From NCBI GenBank assembly GCA_913054205.1, contig CAJXJM010000162.1, positions 1-6,232 of the forward strand: a stretch of 6,232 bases of DNA, read 5' to 3'. The position numbers and the translations under genes were made by a program. Positions 1-6,232 of this stretch are shown here, in pieces. Position 1 is the stretch's first letter. Each line of letters opens with the position of its first letter. Source of the stretch: an uncultured Rhodospirillaceae bacterium (GTDB lineage Bacteria > Pseudomonadota > Alphaproteobacteria > Rhodospirillales > UBA2165). The notes beneath the pieces were generated by a model, which saw only the letters and a program-made list of their open reading frames with translations, was not told the DNA's origin and made no database searches.

Positions 1-35
1 CACGATTACAAAAGACCGCGTTTTAAGCAGTTTAG

Positions 36-57
36 CCAAGCGGGCTGACCGCCTCGG
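36..57 (-). other. GC-rich stem-loop downstream of the permease stop
   Basis: On the minus strand, about 20 bases past the permease stop, CCGAGGCGG pairs with CCGCTTGG across the loop TCAGC, with one bulged G and one G-U pair. On the plus strand the G-U pair becomes an A-C mismatch, so the fold again suits the operon direction. No U-tract follows. It may protect the transcript's 3' end or contribute to termination, but it is not a canonical intrinsic terminator. The rest of 1-77 shows no gene I can defend. Confidence 0.3.
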
Positions 58-77
58 ATAAATAACTAGAAAACTAG

Positions 78-2444
78 CTAGGTTTCCTGTTTTCTTCCTA
101 ACAATTGCGCGCCGCCAAAATGGTGAAAGGCCAGATAGAGCACTATAACAACCAGCGCTGTATTTGCGATAACGGGAACTTTGAGCAGTATTAAAGCCGC
201 TAAAACAAGGCGCAAAACTACTTCAAAAACCGAAAGACTAGACTTGTCTTGGCGACTCAAAGCGGTGGCAACGAGATAGAGCATCATTCCCAGCTTACAT
301 AACAACCAACTCAGACCGGCCAAATGTATCGTGCCATCGTAGCCCGGCAGATATTCCTTCTTAGCACTTATTCCGCCGTCAATTGATTGCATAATCTGCG
401 CTTGCTCAATCAAGAGTAATTCTGGGTAGAACGCGAAGATAAACGGGATCGTAAACATCACAATACCAGCGCGAACGGCCGCAAACCCGGTCGCCAGTGG
501 TTCCGATTTCGATATCGTCGACGCCGCAAATGCGGCGATGGCCACGGGCGGTGTTATCGCCGAGGCTACCGCAAAGTAGAATATGAACATGTGTGCCGTG
601 AAAAAAGATGTCCCCAAGGCCGCCAATAGAGGGCCGATAATCAATACGACGTTTACGTAGGCGGGCAATGTCGGCATACCCATACCGAGTAATATGGTCG
701 CCAACATGGCGACTAAAAGAGCCAACATTAAATATAATGATCCACCCAAGACGAAATCGTAACCAAAAACAGTAAAAATTGAAACCGACTTCAGCCAATT
801 CAAAATATCAATGGTCAAAATGCCCGTGAAATTAGTGAAGCTAATGCAGACATCAATGACGGAAACTGCGACTAACAAGAGGAACAATTCAGCGATGATA
901 ATACCGGCATTCGACAAGGCAGAAATCACCTTACTCGGCTTTTGACGAATTTCAGGATCTAGAAAAAGCAACGCCACGAGAATGATAACCGCCCAAAATC
1001 CTGCGGAGCTAGGACTTCCTGCTGCATTTTGATAGGTTTTAAGCAGCCATGGCATCGCTTCACCGGACGCATTATCATAGCCAAAGATGAAGGCTGAAAA
1101 TCCGGTTGTGACGGAATCTTTTGTACTTAGCAACAAAATCAAAATAACCAGGATTGGACCGGCAATCATAATTAGATTTTTGAAGTCCTCGCGGGTAAGT
1201 TTCTGATCTTCTGAGAGCACTTTAACGGCCTCAATATTCATGCGCCGCGATTCAAATACGACCATCAAAAATAAACTAAAAAAGTATGCAAAAGCGGGGA
1301 TAAAAGCGGCAACAATGACATCGGAATAGGGCACAGAAGAAAGAGCTGCCAATACAAACGCGGCGATGCCCATCACCGGCGGCATAATTTGACCGCCACT
1401 GGACGCAGCCGCTTCGACACCCCCGGCAAAAACCGGCTTAAAGCCAGTTTTAATCATCATCGGGATGGTTAGCGTACCTGTCCCCAGGACATTAACAACC
1501 GGGCCGCCCGAGATCGTGCCAAAGGTTGCCGAGCCGACAATCGCAGCATGGGCCGGGCCACCACGTAATTTACGTGTGATCACCACCGCCAGTTTGATCA
1601 ACGAGCGTCCACCTGCTGATGCGCCGAACAAGGATCCCAGCACGACATAAGGAAAGACAATGTTAACTGTAATATTTAAAAACTGCCCAAGAATGCCATT
1701 GGATTCCAATATAATGGCATTGCGTGCGCCAACAACGGCTGCCGTATATCCACGCACGCCATCAACAGCCGTACCGATTGATGTTGTTAAATATCTGTTA
1801 TCGGTCCAATCAAAATACCAAGCGGCAGAAGAAATGACGGTATAAAGCGCAATAACAATTGCAACAGCAACAATGGGCAGTCCCCAGACTTTGATGATGT
1901 AGACAAAGAATACTCCAATTGCCAAGACCAGAAACGGCAATATCCAATTTCCTAAATTTGTTTGGCAGTCGGGAAAATCATTATCGGGCGGCGTGCCGAA
2001 AATTGCCATATATTCTTCAGCGCGCGCCGCATTTTCCGCCATCAAACGTGCACGTGTGCCATCCAAAGTATCAATCAAGCAGACTTGCTCATTTTCGATT
2101 AAATAGACGATTGCGACACCGACAATAATAGCAAGCATCAGGATATCGAGACCGATCCCCGTAAAATATTTCGTCTGCGAATGGATTTTCCAATCTTTTG
2201 CAAAGGAGGAAGCCAAAAGAGCAACCACCATCATGAAGGCAAAGGAAAGCGGGAAAAAGAATTCGGAGCTATACTTGTTGATGCGAGGCAAATCAGCCAG
2301 TCCGGGAATAGACCGTACGGCTTCTAAAAGACCTGGTATATTGGGTAAATTATTTGCCATTCCCATGAGGACCAAGATAAAAGCAAGGCCGAGGACAAGC
2401 TGACGCATCCAACCGTTTTGTTGCTGTGTTTGAGTTTCTGACAT
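78..2444 (-). CDS. TRAP transporter fused permease subunit, TAXI type (DctQ-like plus DctM-like)
   Basis: This 788-residue inner-membrane protein is very hydrophobic. It is the permease of a tripartite ATP-independent periplasmic transporter, which in this family moves organic solutes inward using an ion gradient and takes them from a periplasmic binding protein. The N-terminal part (about 12-210) has several membrane helices and resembles the small DctQ role. The DctM-like part runs from about 235 to 675. Family-typical stretches are GTISGGPVVNVLGTGT (309-324), FAGGVEAAASSGGQIMPPVMG (339-359), GMGMPTLPAYV (587-597) and SAITPPVAIAAFAAS (628-642). A tail with about two or three more helices (707-775) follows. 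A loop between early helices (about 117-166) carries Cys122 and Cys160, a possible disulfide pair. The start fits the conserved hydrophobic onset, but no strong ribosome site precedes it. The binding-protein gene lies just upstream on the same strand. The substrate cannot be read from sequence. Confidence 0.95.
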   Translation of the reverse strand: MSETQTQQQNGWMRQLVLGLAFILVLMGMANNLPNIPGLLEAVRSIPGLADLPRINKYSSEFFFPLSFAFMMVVALLASSFAKDWKIHSQTKYFTGIGLDILMLAIIVGVAIVYLIENEQVCLIDTLDGTRARLMAENAARAEEYMAIFGTPPDNDFPDCQTNLGNWILPFLVLAIGVFFVYIIKVWGLPIVAVAIVIALYTVISSAAWYFDWTDNRYLTTSIGTAVDGVRGYTAAVVGARNAIILESNGILGQFLNITVNIVFPYVVLGSLFGASAGGRSLIKLAVVITRKLRGGPAHAAIVGSATFGTISGGPVVNVLGTGTLTIPMMIKTGFKPVFAGGVEAAASSGGQIMPPVMGIAAFVLAALSSVPYSDVIVAAFIPAFAYFFSLFLMVVFESRRMNIEAVKVLSEDQKLTREDFKNLIMIAGPILVILILLLSTKDSVTTGFSAFIFGYDNASGEAMPWLLKTYQNAAGSPSSAGFWAVIILVALLFLDPEIRQKPSKVISALSNAGIIIAELFLLLVAVSVIDVCISFTNFTGILTIDILNWLKSVSIFTVFGYDFVLGGSLYLMLALLVAMLATILLGMGMPTLPAYVNVVLIIGPLLAALGTSFFTAHMFIFYFAVASAITPPVAIAAFAASTISKSEPLATGFAAVRAGIVMFTIPFIFAFYPELLLIEQAQIMQSIDGGISAKKEYLPGYDGTIHLAGLSWLLCKLGMMLYLVATALSRQDKSSLSVFEVVLRLVLAALILLKVPVIANTALVVIVLYLAFHHFGGAQLLGRKQET

Positions 2445-2468
2445 GACCCGGTACTGGACCCTTTATCC

Positions 2469-2538
2469 TAGTTTATGGCTGTGGAGTCTTATTTCTAAGA
2501 CTTAGTTTATGGCTGTGGAGTCTTATTTCTAAGACTTA
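2469..2538. repeat. Tandem duplication of a 34-bp hairpin-bearing sequence
   Basis: Positions 2469-2504 and 2503-2538 match perfectly over 36 bases at an offset of 34, so a 34-bp unit is present twice head to tail. Each unit contains the inverted repeat AGTCTTA-TTTC-TAAGACT (2485-2502 and 2519-2536). In the minus-strand RNA this folds into a seven-pair stem capped by a GAAA tetraloop of the stable GNRA kind. No T-run follows either hairpin, so they are not ordinary terminators. The array ends about 25 bases before the permease start codon, leaving the ribosome region free. The perfect identity points to a recent duplication or to selection on both copies. Confidence 0.85.
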
Positions 2539-2546
2539 AATGTCAA

Positions 2547-2581
2547 AAGAGCCAGAGAAGCGTTATTGCTCTCCAGCTCTC
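2547..2581 (-). terminator. Terminator-like stem-loop between the binding-protein and permease genes
   Basis: On the minus strand, 27 bases past the binding-protein stop, GAGAGCTGGAGAGC pairs with GCTTCTCTGGCTCTT across a six-base loop (AATAAC). This gives 14 pairs with one bulged U. Three of the pairs are G-U, and two of these fall in the middle of the stem, where the plus-strand transcript would have A-C mismatches. The structure therefore suits only transcription in the operon direction. The stem runs into TTTT (complement of 2545-2548), followed by GACATTT. The short U-tract suggests a partial terminator or a 3'-end protecting hairpin rather than a full stop, since the permease has to be expressed from somewhere upstream. 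Confidence 0.6.
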
Positions 2582-2608
2582 AAGACAATCGATTATCCAA
2601 TTATGGAA

Positions 2609-3652
2609 TTAAGGCTTCGTGCAATCTGGTACTTTGTGACCGGCTTCCTGCCAAGCTTCCATGGCACCAGGATGAAATTTAATTCCAGCCTTACAGAAAT
2701 TAAAATTCTCAGTTTTGATATTGCCAAATTGAGACGTCTTAGCAAATGCCGTTTTTCTGTAAAGATCAGGGAGGTTCTTGATAAAGCCAGCAGTTAACGC
2801 CTTGGCCAGCTTTTTATCCATGTTTTTATTGACCATGGTACCACCGGCATTGGCAACGGACCTGAACATATTATCGTCTGAGACAATACGTACTTTATCG
2901 CCGTAATGAGCTAGATCAGCAACCGGAAAAATAACCGGAACATTGCCAGGTGCACTGTAATATTTTTTCCAGGCTTTGCCTTCGAATGCTTTTTTTGGAA
3001 CTGAAACCAAATTAACTTTACCTGCCGAACTATAAATTGGCATCCAAGAAGCCGGATTTGTCGCCGGCCGGACAGCGGCATCAACGGAGCGGTCCAGGAA
3101 AATAGAATTGGCTTGTCCCCAAGCAATCTGCTTGCCGGTATAGCCTTTACCTTCAGCCAATCCGGCACTCAGGCGAATTACGGCTTTAGCCGTTATATAG
3201 GCACCACCACGAGGCGGCCCATTATGAACTATTTTCCCTTTAAGTTTATCATAGCTATCAATACCGGTAGATTGGTACGCGACCAAAACAAAATGCGCCA
3301 AATGGTAGGGGAAGAGCAATTGCATATTGCCGGCTAACTCTTTGCCTCTTTTTTTGCCAAGGCCGGAGAATGGTCCCAAACTACGTGACATAAGAAAGTT
3401 ACCAAGGAAAAAAGCGGCCGAAATATCTGTTTTGCCTTCAGCGACCTGCACCATGGTCTTGGTTAAAACCTGTCCGCCCTGCACTTGAATAGTGGCGATT
3501 TTATTTGCTGCGGCAATTTCCGCCAGAAATTTAGCCGCTATATCAGTTGTACCGCCAGTCGAAGCCGAGGCACTGGTTAGCGTAATATTTTGCGCTTGTG
3601 CAGTACCAGCCATCAACATGATAGCTGCTCCAGCTAATAATATTTTTTTCAT
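2609..3652 (-). CDS. TAXI family TRAP transporter substrate-binding protein
   Basis: This 347-residue secreted protein should capture the solute in the periplasm and hand it to the fused permease encoded downstream. A clear signal peptide (1-20, Lys-Lys followed by a hydrophobic core) ends in AQA, with likely cleavage before Gln21. The mature protein begins with the TAXI-type segment ITLTSASASTGGTTDIAAKF (23-42). It continues with a LKGKIVHNGPPRGGAY region (137-152) and the family's C-terminal pattern FHPGAMEAWQEAGHKVP (326-342), similar to the usual HPGA...Y..E.G ending. Cys320 and Cys344 near the C-terminus could form a disulfide. The start codon is supported by AGGGAG (complement of 3661-3666), eight bases upstream. 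Length is normal for the family. It is the first gene of the operon, and 164 bp with three stem-loops separate it from the permease. TAXI proteins in other bacteria have been linked to glutamate and other organic acids; the ligand here is unknown. Confidence 0.93.
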   Translation of the reverse strand: MKKILLAGAAIMLMAGTAQAQNITLTSASASTGGTTDIAAKFLAEIAAANKIATIQVQGGQVLTKTMVQVAEGKTDISAAFFLGNFLMSRSLGPFSGLGKKRGKELAGNMQLLFPYHLAHFVLVAYQSTGIDSYDKLKGKIVHNGPPRGGAYITAKAVIRLSAGLAEGKGYTGKQIAWGQANSIFLDRSVDAAVRPATNPASWMPIYSSAGKVNLVSVPKKAFEGKAWKKYYSAPGNVPVIFPVADLAHYGDKVRIVSDDNMFRSVANAGGTMVNKNMDKKLAKALTAGFIKNLPDLYRKTAFAKTSQFGNIKTENFNFCKAGIKFHPGAMEAWQEAGHKVPDCTKP

Positions 3653-4022
3653 GATTTTTACTCCCTGTAAAATTTCATATTGTAGTCGATCAATGACTAT
3701 AACACTTCAGACGGCTGATAAATACGAAAATCACTTATGTTTCATCTAGTGGAACGCCGTTAAAGTATCGCAGTGCGCGAATTTGATATGAATACGAGGC
3801 ATAAATACAATGCAAATTTGTTTAAGTTGAAATTGTTCAAAATGTGGACGGTCTGGGGAGGCATTAAAACCACGCAAATGGTGTTTAAAATCCTGCCAGA
3901 ACAGCAGTGCAAATCTCAATTTTTGCCTGTTCATCCTTGAAATGAATTGCTATCAAGTCCGAGCTATTCAAGACTTCAAAGAGATATGTCACGTTAAAAC
4001 TACCCGGAAGTAGAATTACATC
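3653..4022. promoter_or_regulatory. Divergent intergenic region between the transporter operon and tag
   Basis: These 370 bp separate two outward-facing transcription units, so both promoters should lie here. For the transporter, minus-strand hexamers TACAAT (complement of 3679-3684) and TATAGT (complement of 3696-3701) resemble -10 boxes, but neither has a convincing -35 at the right distance. An inverted repeat TTGAA-ATTG-TTCAA (3827-3840) and a neighbouring palindrome CAAATTTG (3813-3820) could be regulator sites, though they are short and in AT-rich DNA. For tag I found only a weak ribosome site, GGAAG at 4006-4010, twelve bases before its ATG. Minus-strand reading frames of about 60 codons cross the region but have no support. 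Confidence 0.4.
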
Positions 4023-4583
4023 ATGACTACCTACTGCGACGTTGCCCCGGGCCATCCATTCCATGGTCCATATCACGATACAGAATACGGTTTTCCCATT
4101 GAAAATGAATCTGAATTATTTGAGCGTCTGACACTCGAAATATTTCAAGCCGGACTGTCTTGGCTGATCGTATTGAAAAAGCGCCCGGGATTTAAAATTG
4201 CTTTTGAGAATTTCGATGTTGATCAGGTAGCCGATTTTGATGACCATGATTTCGAACGTTTGCGCGAAGATGCGTCAATCATCCGTAATCGCCTTAAAAT
4301 TGAAGCGACGATTAATAATGCCAAAGCAATTCAAAAAATTCGAGAATCTCATGGCAGCTTTGCCGAGTGGTTGGCAGCACATCATCCGCTCACCAAAGAT
4401 GAGTGGTGCAAGCTTTTCAAGAAAACTTTTAAATTCACCGGCGGTGAGATTGTTGGCGAATTTCTGATGAGCATTGGCTACCTCCAAGGAGCCCATCAGG
4501 AAAATTGTCCTATATTTAAAGATGTTGCCGAAGAAAATCCTGCCTGGATGCAGCCTGGCGCCAAGAAAATCCACGCCGCCTAA
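4023..4583 (+). CDS. tag: DNA-3-methyladenine glycosylase I
   Basis: This 186-residue enzyme of base excision repair removes 3-methyladenine from alkylated DNA in the cytoplasm, leaving an abasic site. Its length is nearly that of E. coli Tag (187). The family's zinc site is intact: Cys5 and His18 at the N-terminus, His158 and Cys162 near the C-terminus. The pocket motif LEIFQAGLSWLIVLKKR (38-54) holds Glu39 and Trp47, at the places of the base-recognising residues of E. coli Tag. Further family segments are YHDTEYGFP (17-25), EDASIIRNRLKIEATINNA (82-100) and KTFKFTGGEIVGEFLMSIG (134-152). The ATG chosen puts the zinc-binding Cys at its usual position near the start; the ribosome site (GGAAG) is rather distant. 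It is divergent from the transporter operon and is followed after 78 bp by the small secreted protein gene. No terminator is evident between those two, so they could share a transcript. Confidence 0.95.
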   Translation: MTTYCDVAPGHPFHGPYHDTEYGFPIENESELFERLTLEIFQAGLSWLIVLKKRPGFKIAFENFDVDQVADFDDHDFERLREDASIIRNRLKIEATINNAKAIQKIRESHGSFAEWLAAHHPLTKDEWCKLFKKTFKFTGGEIVGEFLMSIGYLQGAHQENCPIFKDVAEENPAWMQPGAKKIHAA

Positions 4584-4636
4584 CTTAAGCTCACTACTCA
4601 TTTCAGACATAATTCTATACTATTAAAACGCTTTCT

Positions 4637-4662
4637 TAATGCCTTTTTGGGAGAATGCATTA
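4637..4662 (+). promoter_or_regulatory. Ribosome site of the small secreted protein gene, inside a potential stem-loop
   Basis: GGGAGA (4649-4654) lies seven bases before the ATG at 4662, a good ribosome site that decides the start. It sits in a 14-base loop between the complementary hexamers TAATGC (4637-4642) and GCATTA (4657-4662), the last base of which is the A of the start codon. A TATACT hexamer at 4616-4621 could be a -10 box about 40 bases upstream of the start, but I see no good -35. Whether the fold affects translation is unknown; a six-pair AT-rich stem is weak. Confidence 0.4.
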
Positions 4663-5072
4663 TGCGTAAAGTTTGTTTGTTCCTATCACTCATATTGATA
4701 TTGCCGTTTAGTGCGTGGCTCGCGCCCGCTGAGGCTGCCACTGCGAAAATAGCCTCGCGGGATTGCAAGCGTTTGGTCGGCCATCAAGGTAGCGCAGCCT
4801 ACAAACCCGGCGTTGATGTACGCGGCAAAAAAGTGCGCTCGGCGCATGCGGGGGGTGGCTCAACCTATAAACTCCCGAAAGAGTTCTCTTTTAATATCGG
4901 CGTTGATATCGCCGCCAAATATGGTCTCGACAGTAAAAATATTACCGCCAAAATGACAACCGGCAAAGTCACTGTGCGCGGCAGCCGTGTTTATATGAAC
5001 GGTAAACCAATGACGTCTAACGAGCAGGCTCGGCTCGCGTCTAAATGTAAGAGATTATTGTCGGGTAAGTGA
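4662..5072 (+). CDS. Small secreted basic protein of unknown function
   Basis: I do not recognise a named family. The 136-residue product starts with a signal peptide (1-25: MRK, a hydrophobic core and AEA just before the predicted cut), so the mature protein should be periplasmic. The mature part is rich in Lys and Arg. It has only two cysteines, Cys35 and Cys129, each within a similar motif (DCKRLV and KCKRLL) near opposite ends, which suggests a disulfide joining the termini. Between them lie SAAYKPGVDVRGKKV (44-58), a YKLPKEFSFNIGVDIAAKYGL stretch in two parts (69-79 and 80-89), and an alternating segment GKVTVRGSRVYMNGKPM (101-117) that looks like beta strands with a turn. A longer reading from TTG at 4647 is open, but the ATG at 4662 has the ribosome site and begins the signal peptide directly. 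It lies between tag and proS; neither neighbour hints at its role. Confidence 0.82.
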   Translation: MRKVCLFLSLILILPFSAWLAPAEAATAKIASRDCKRLVGHQGSAAYKPGVDVRGKKVRSAHAGGGSTYKLPKEFSFNIGVDIAAKYGLDSKNITAKMTTGKVTVRGSRVYMNGKPMTSNEQARLASKCKRLLSGK

Positions 5073-5078
5073 TGCTTT

Positions 5079-5126
5079 GTTGGTAGACTTTTAGCTGCTC
5101 TTTCCCTACAGTCCGCCAACTATTTT
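5079..5126 (+). terminator. Possible terminator after the small secreted protein gene
   Basis: Seven bases past the stop, GTTGGTAGAC (5079-5088) pairs with GTCCGCCAAC (5111-5120). There are nine pairs, including one G-U, and one A-C mismatch. The tail is TATTTT (5121-5126). The 22-base loop is long for an intrinsic terminator, so termination may be partial. If it works, proS would need its own promoter within the short stretch that follows. Confidence 0.4.
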
Positions 5127-5146
5127 CAACACCTATCAATATAATT

Positions 5147-5152
5147 TTAAGG
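5147..5152 (+). promoter_or_regulatory. Ribosome binding site of proS
   Basis: TTAAGG, with AAGG as the core, sits six bases before the ATG at 5159. This supports that start together with the family-typical N-terminus of the product. Confidence 0.55.
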
Positions 5153-5158
5153 TTTCCA

Positions 5159-6232
5159 ATGCGCCTGTCTGAATATTTTTTGCCAACTCTTAAAGAGAAT
5201 CCAAAAGAGGCTCAGATTGCCTCTCATTTATACATGCTGCGGGCCGGCATGATCCGTCAATCGAGCGCCGGTATTTATTCCTGGCTGCCCTTGGGATTTA
5301 AAGTCCTCAAAAAGATTGAGCAAATTGTGCGCGAGGAAATGGACCGCGCCGGTTGCCAGGAACTCTTGATGCCGACCATACAGCCCGCCGAGCTTTGGCA
5401 GGAAAGTAATCGCTATGATGATTACGGTAAAGAAATGCTGCGAATTACAGATCGCCACGACCGTGAAATGCTCTATGGCCCGACCAATGAAGAGATGATT
5501 ACAGACATTGTTCGTAGTTCGATCAAAAGCTATAAAAATTTACCGATAAATCTGTATCATCAGCAGTGGAAATTTCGCGACGAAGTGCGCCCGAGATTTG
5601 GCATCATGCGGGGCCGTGAATTTTTGATGAAAGATGCCTATTCGTTCGATATCGATGCGACAGGAGCCAAGCTGTCCTACAATAAAATGTTTGTTGCCTA
5701 TCTTCGGACTTTTGCTCGCATGGGACTGCGCGCTATCCCGATGCAAGCTGATGCCGGACCAATTGGCGGTGATATGAGCCATGAATTTTTGGTGTTGGCC
5801 GATACCGGCGAATCTGAAGTTTTCTGTCACAAAGACATTCTGGATTTTGATATTCCTGGCGATGATGTTGACTACCGTAGCGACCTTCAGCCAATCGTTG
5901 ATAAATGGACGTCGCTGTATGCCGCGACGGACGAAAAAGCCGATGAAGCGCAGCATAAAGAACTCGGCGACAATCTGGTTACGGCACGTGGCATCGAAGT
6001 CGGCCACATCTTTTATTTCGGCGATAAATATTCGAAAGCCATGGGCGCGAGCGTTGCTGGACCGGATGGTAAAGATATTACCCTTGAAATGGGCTCCTAT
6101 GGCATTGGCGTGTCACGTCTGGTCGGTGCCATCATTGAGGCGTCGCACGATGATGATGGCATTATCTGGCCGGAAGCAGTTGCGCCGTTCAAGGTCGGGA
6201 TTATCAATCTTCGCGCCAGTGACGACGCCTGT
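5159..6232 (+). CDS. proS: Prolyl-tRNA synthetase, short bacterial form without editing insertion (3' end beyond window)
   Basis: This class II aminoacyl-tRNA synthetase attaches proline to tRNA-Pro in the cytoplasm. The frame stays open for 358 codons to the window edge. Visible parts are the N-terminus [20 protein letters not shown], motif 1 region [16 protein letters not shown] (35-50), the PTNEEM ATP and proline pocket loop (108-113), motif 2 from [20 protein letters not shown] (136-155) into LMKDAYSF (156-163), motif 3 GSYGIGVSR (312-320), and the start of the anticodon-binding domain ([13 protein letters not shown], 342-354). Between motifs 2 and 3 there are only about 150 residues, so the large INS editing domain of the E. 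coli-type enzyme (about 570 residues) is absent. That is the form common in Alphaproteobacteria, usually about 430-440 residues, so roughly 80 C-terminal residues are missing. Editing of mischarged Ala-tRNA-Pro would need a separate protein. Confidence 0.97.
   Translation, partial: MRLSEYFLPTLKENPKEAQIASHLYMLRAGMIRQSSAGIYSWLPLGFKVLKKIEQIVREEMDRAGCQELLMPTIQPAELWQESNRYDDYGKEMLRITDRHDREMLYGPTNEEMITDIVRSSIKSYKNLPINLYHQQWKFRDEVRPRFGIMRGREFLMKDAYSFDIDATGAKLSYNKMFVAYLRTFARMGLRAIPMQADAGPIGGDMSHEFLVLADTGESEVFCHKDILDFDIPGDDVDYRSDLQPIVDKWTSLYAATDEKADEAQHKELGDNLVTARGIEVGHIFYFGDKYSKAMGASVAGPDGKDITLEMGSYGIGVSRLVGAIIEASHDDDGIIWPEAVAPFKVGIINLRASDDAC

Noticed and set aside
1..61. Possible end of a plus-strand gene entering from the left (open frames ending at 48 or 61) or a minus-strand start at a TTG (complement of 37-39)
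   Set aside because: Fewer than 20 codons are visible in each case and none can be recognised, so no coding call is justified.
406..798. Minus-strand reading frame of 130 codons
   Set aside because: It lies inside the fused permease gene in another frame and its product lacks the membrane pattern or any known motif.
2469..2538. Direct repeats considered as a CRISPR array or insertion-sequence ends
   Set aside because: The two copies abut with no spacer between them, there is no transposase or target duplication, and the unit's hairpin fits an RNA element in the operon.
3746..3934. Minus-strand reading frame of 62 codons
   Set aside because: No family resemblance, no properly spaced ribosome site, and no signal peptide or domain pattern.
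3885..4076. Minus-strand reading frame of 63 codons
   Set aside because: Its start lies inside the well-conserved N-terminus of tag on the other strand and the product is not recognisable.
4647..4661. Upstream TTG start for the small secreted protein
   Set aside because: It would overlap the GGGAGA ribosome site of the ATG at 4662 and add residues before a normal signal peptide start.
5140..5145. Perfect TATAAT as a -10 box for proS
   Set aside because: No -35 hexamer lies at a workable distance, and transcription from it would begin at about the ribosome site, leaving almost no leader. It may be chance in AT-rich DNA.
5540..6007. Minus-strand reading frame of 155 codons
   Set aside because: It lies wholly inside proS, whose motifs are intact on the plus strand; it is an antisense shadow.

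Overview
The window reads as ordinary chromosomal DNA from an alphaproteobacterium with moderate GC content. Two things suggest this: a short prolyl-tRNA synthetase that lacks the editing insertion and has the N-terminus usual in that class, and a two-gene TAXI-type TRAP transporter. The lineage is inferred from protein style; no rRNA or other decisive marker is present.

Layout. The left half (about 78-3652) is a minus-strand transporter operon. The gene for a secreted TAXI-family substrate-binding protein comes first (3652-2609), followed by one large fused TRAP permease (2444-78). The 164 bp between them holds three stem-loops in the direction of transcription. The first is a long hairpin with a short U-tract just past the binding-protein stop. 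The other two are identical GAAA-loop hairpins carried on a 34-bp sequence duplicated in tandem. This arrangement could keep the periplasmic binding protein abundant while limiting the permease, and it is the most interesting structure in the window.

About 370 bp (3653-4022) separate this operon from the divergent plus-strand genes and must hold both outward promoters. I see no convincing gene there.

The right half is on the plus strand. It holds tag (DNA-3-methyladenine glycosylase I, 4023-4583), a small secreted basic protein of unknown function (4662-5072) and proS (5159 to the window end, truncated by the edge). A hairpin with a U-rich tail lies between the small protein and proS, so the two may be separate transcription units.

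The genes do not form one pathway. The transporter pair imports an unidentified small organic solute, Tag repairs alkylated DNA, ProS charges tRNA-Pro, and the small protein probably works in the periplasm. I found no mobile element, CRISPR array, tRNA or rRNA, and no clear candidate for an undescribed multi-gene system.
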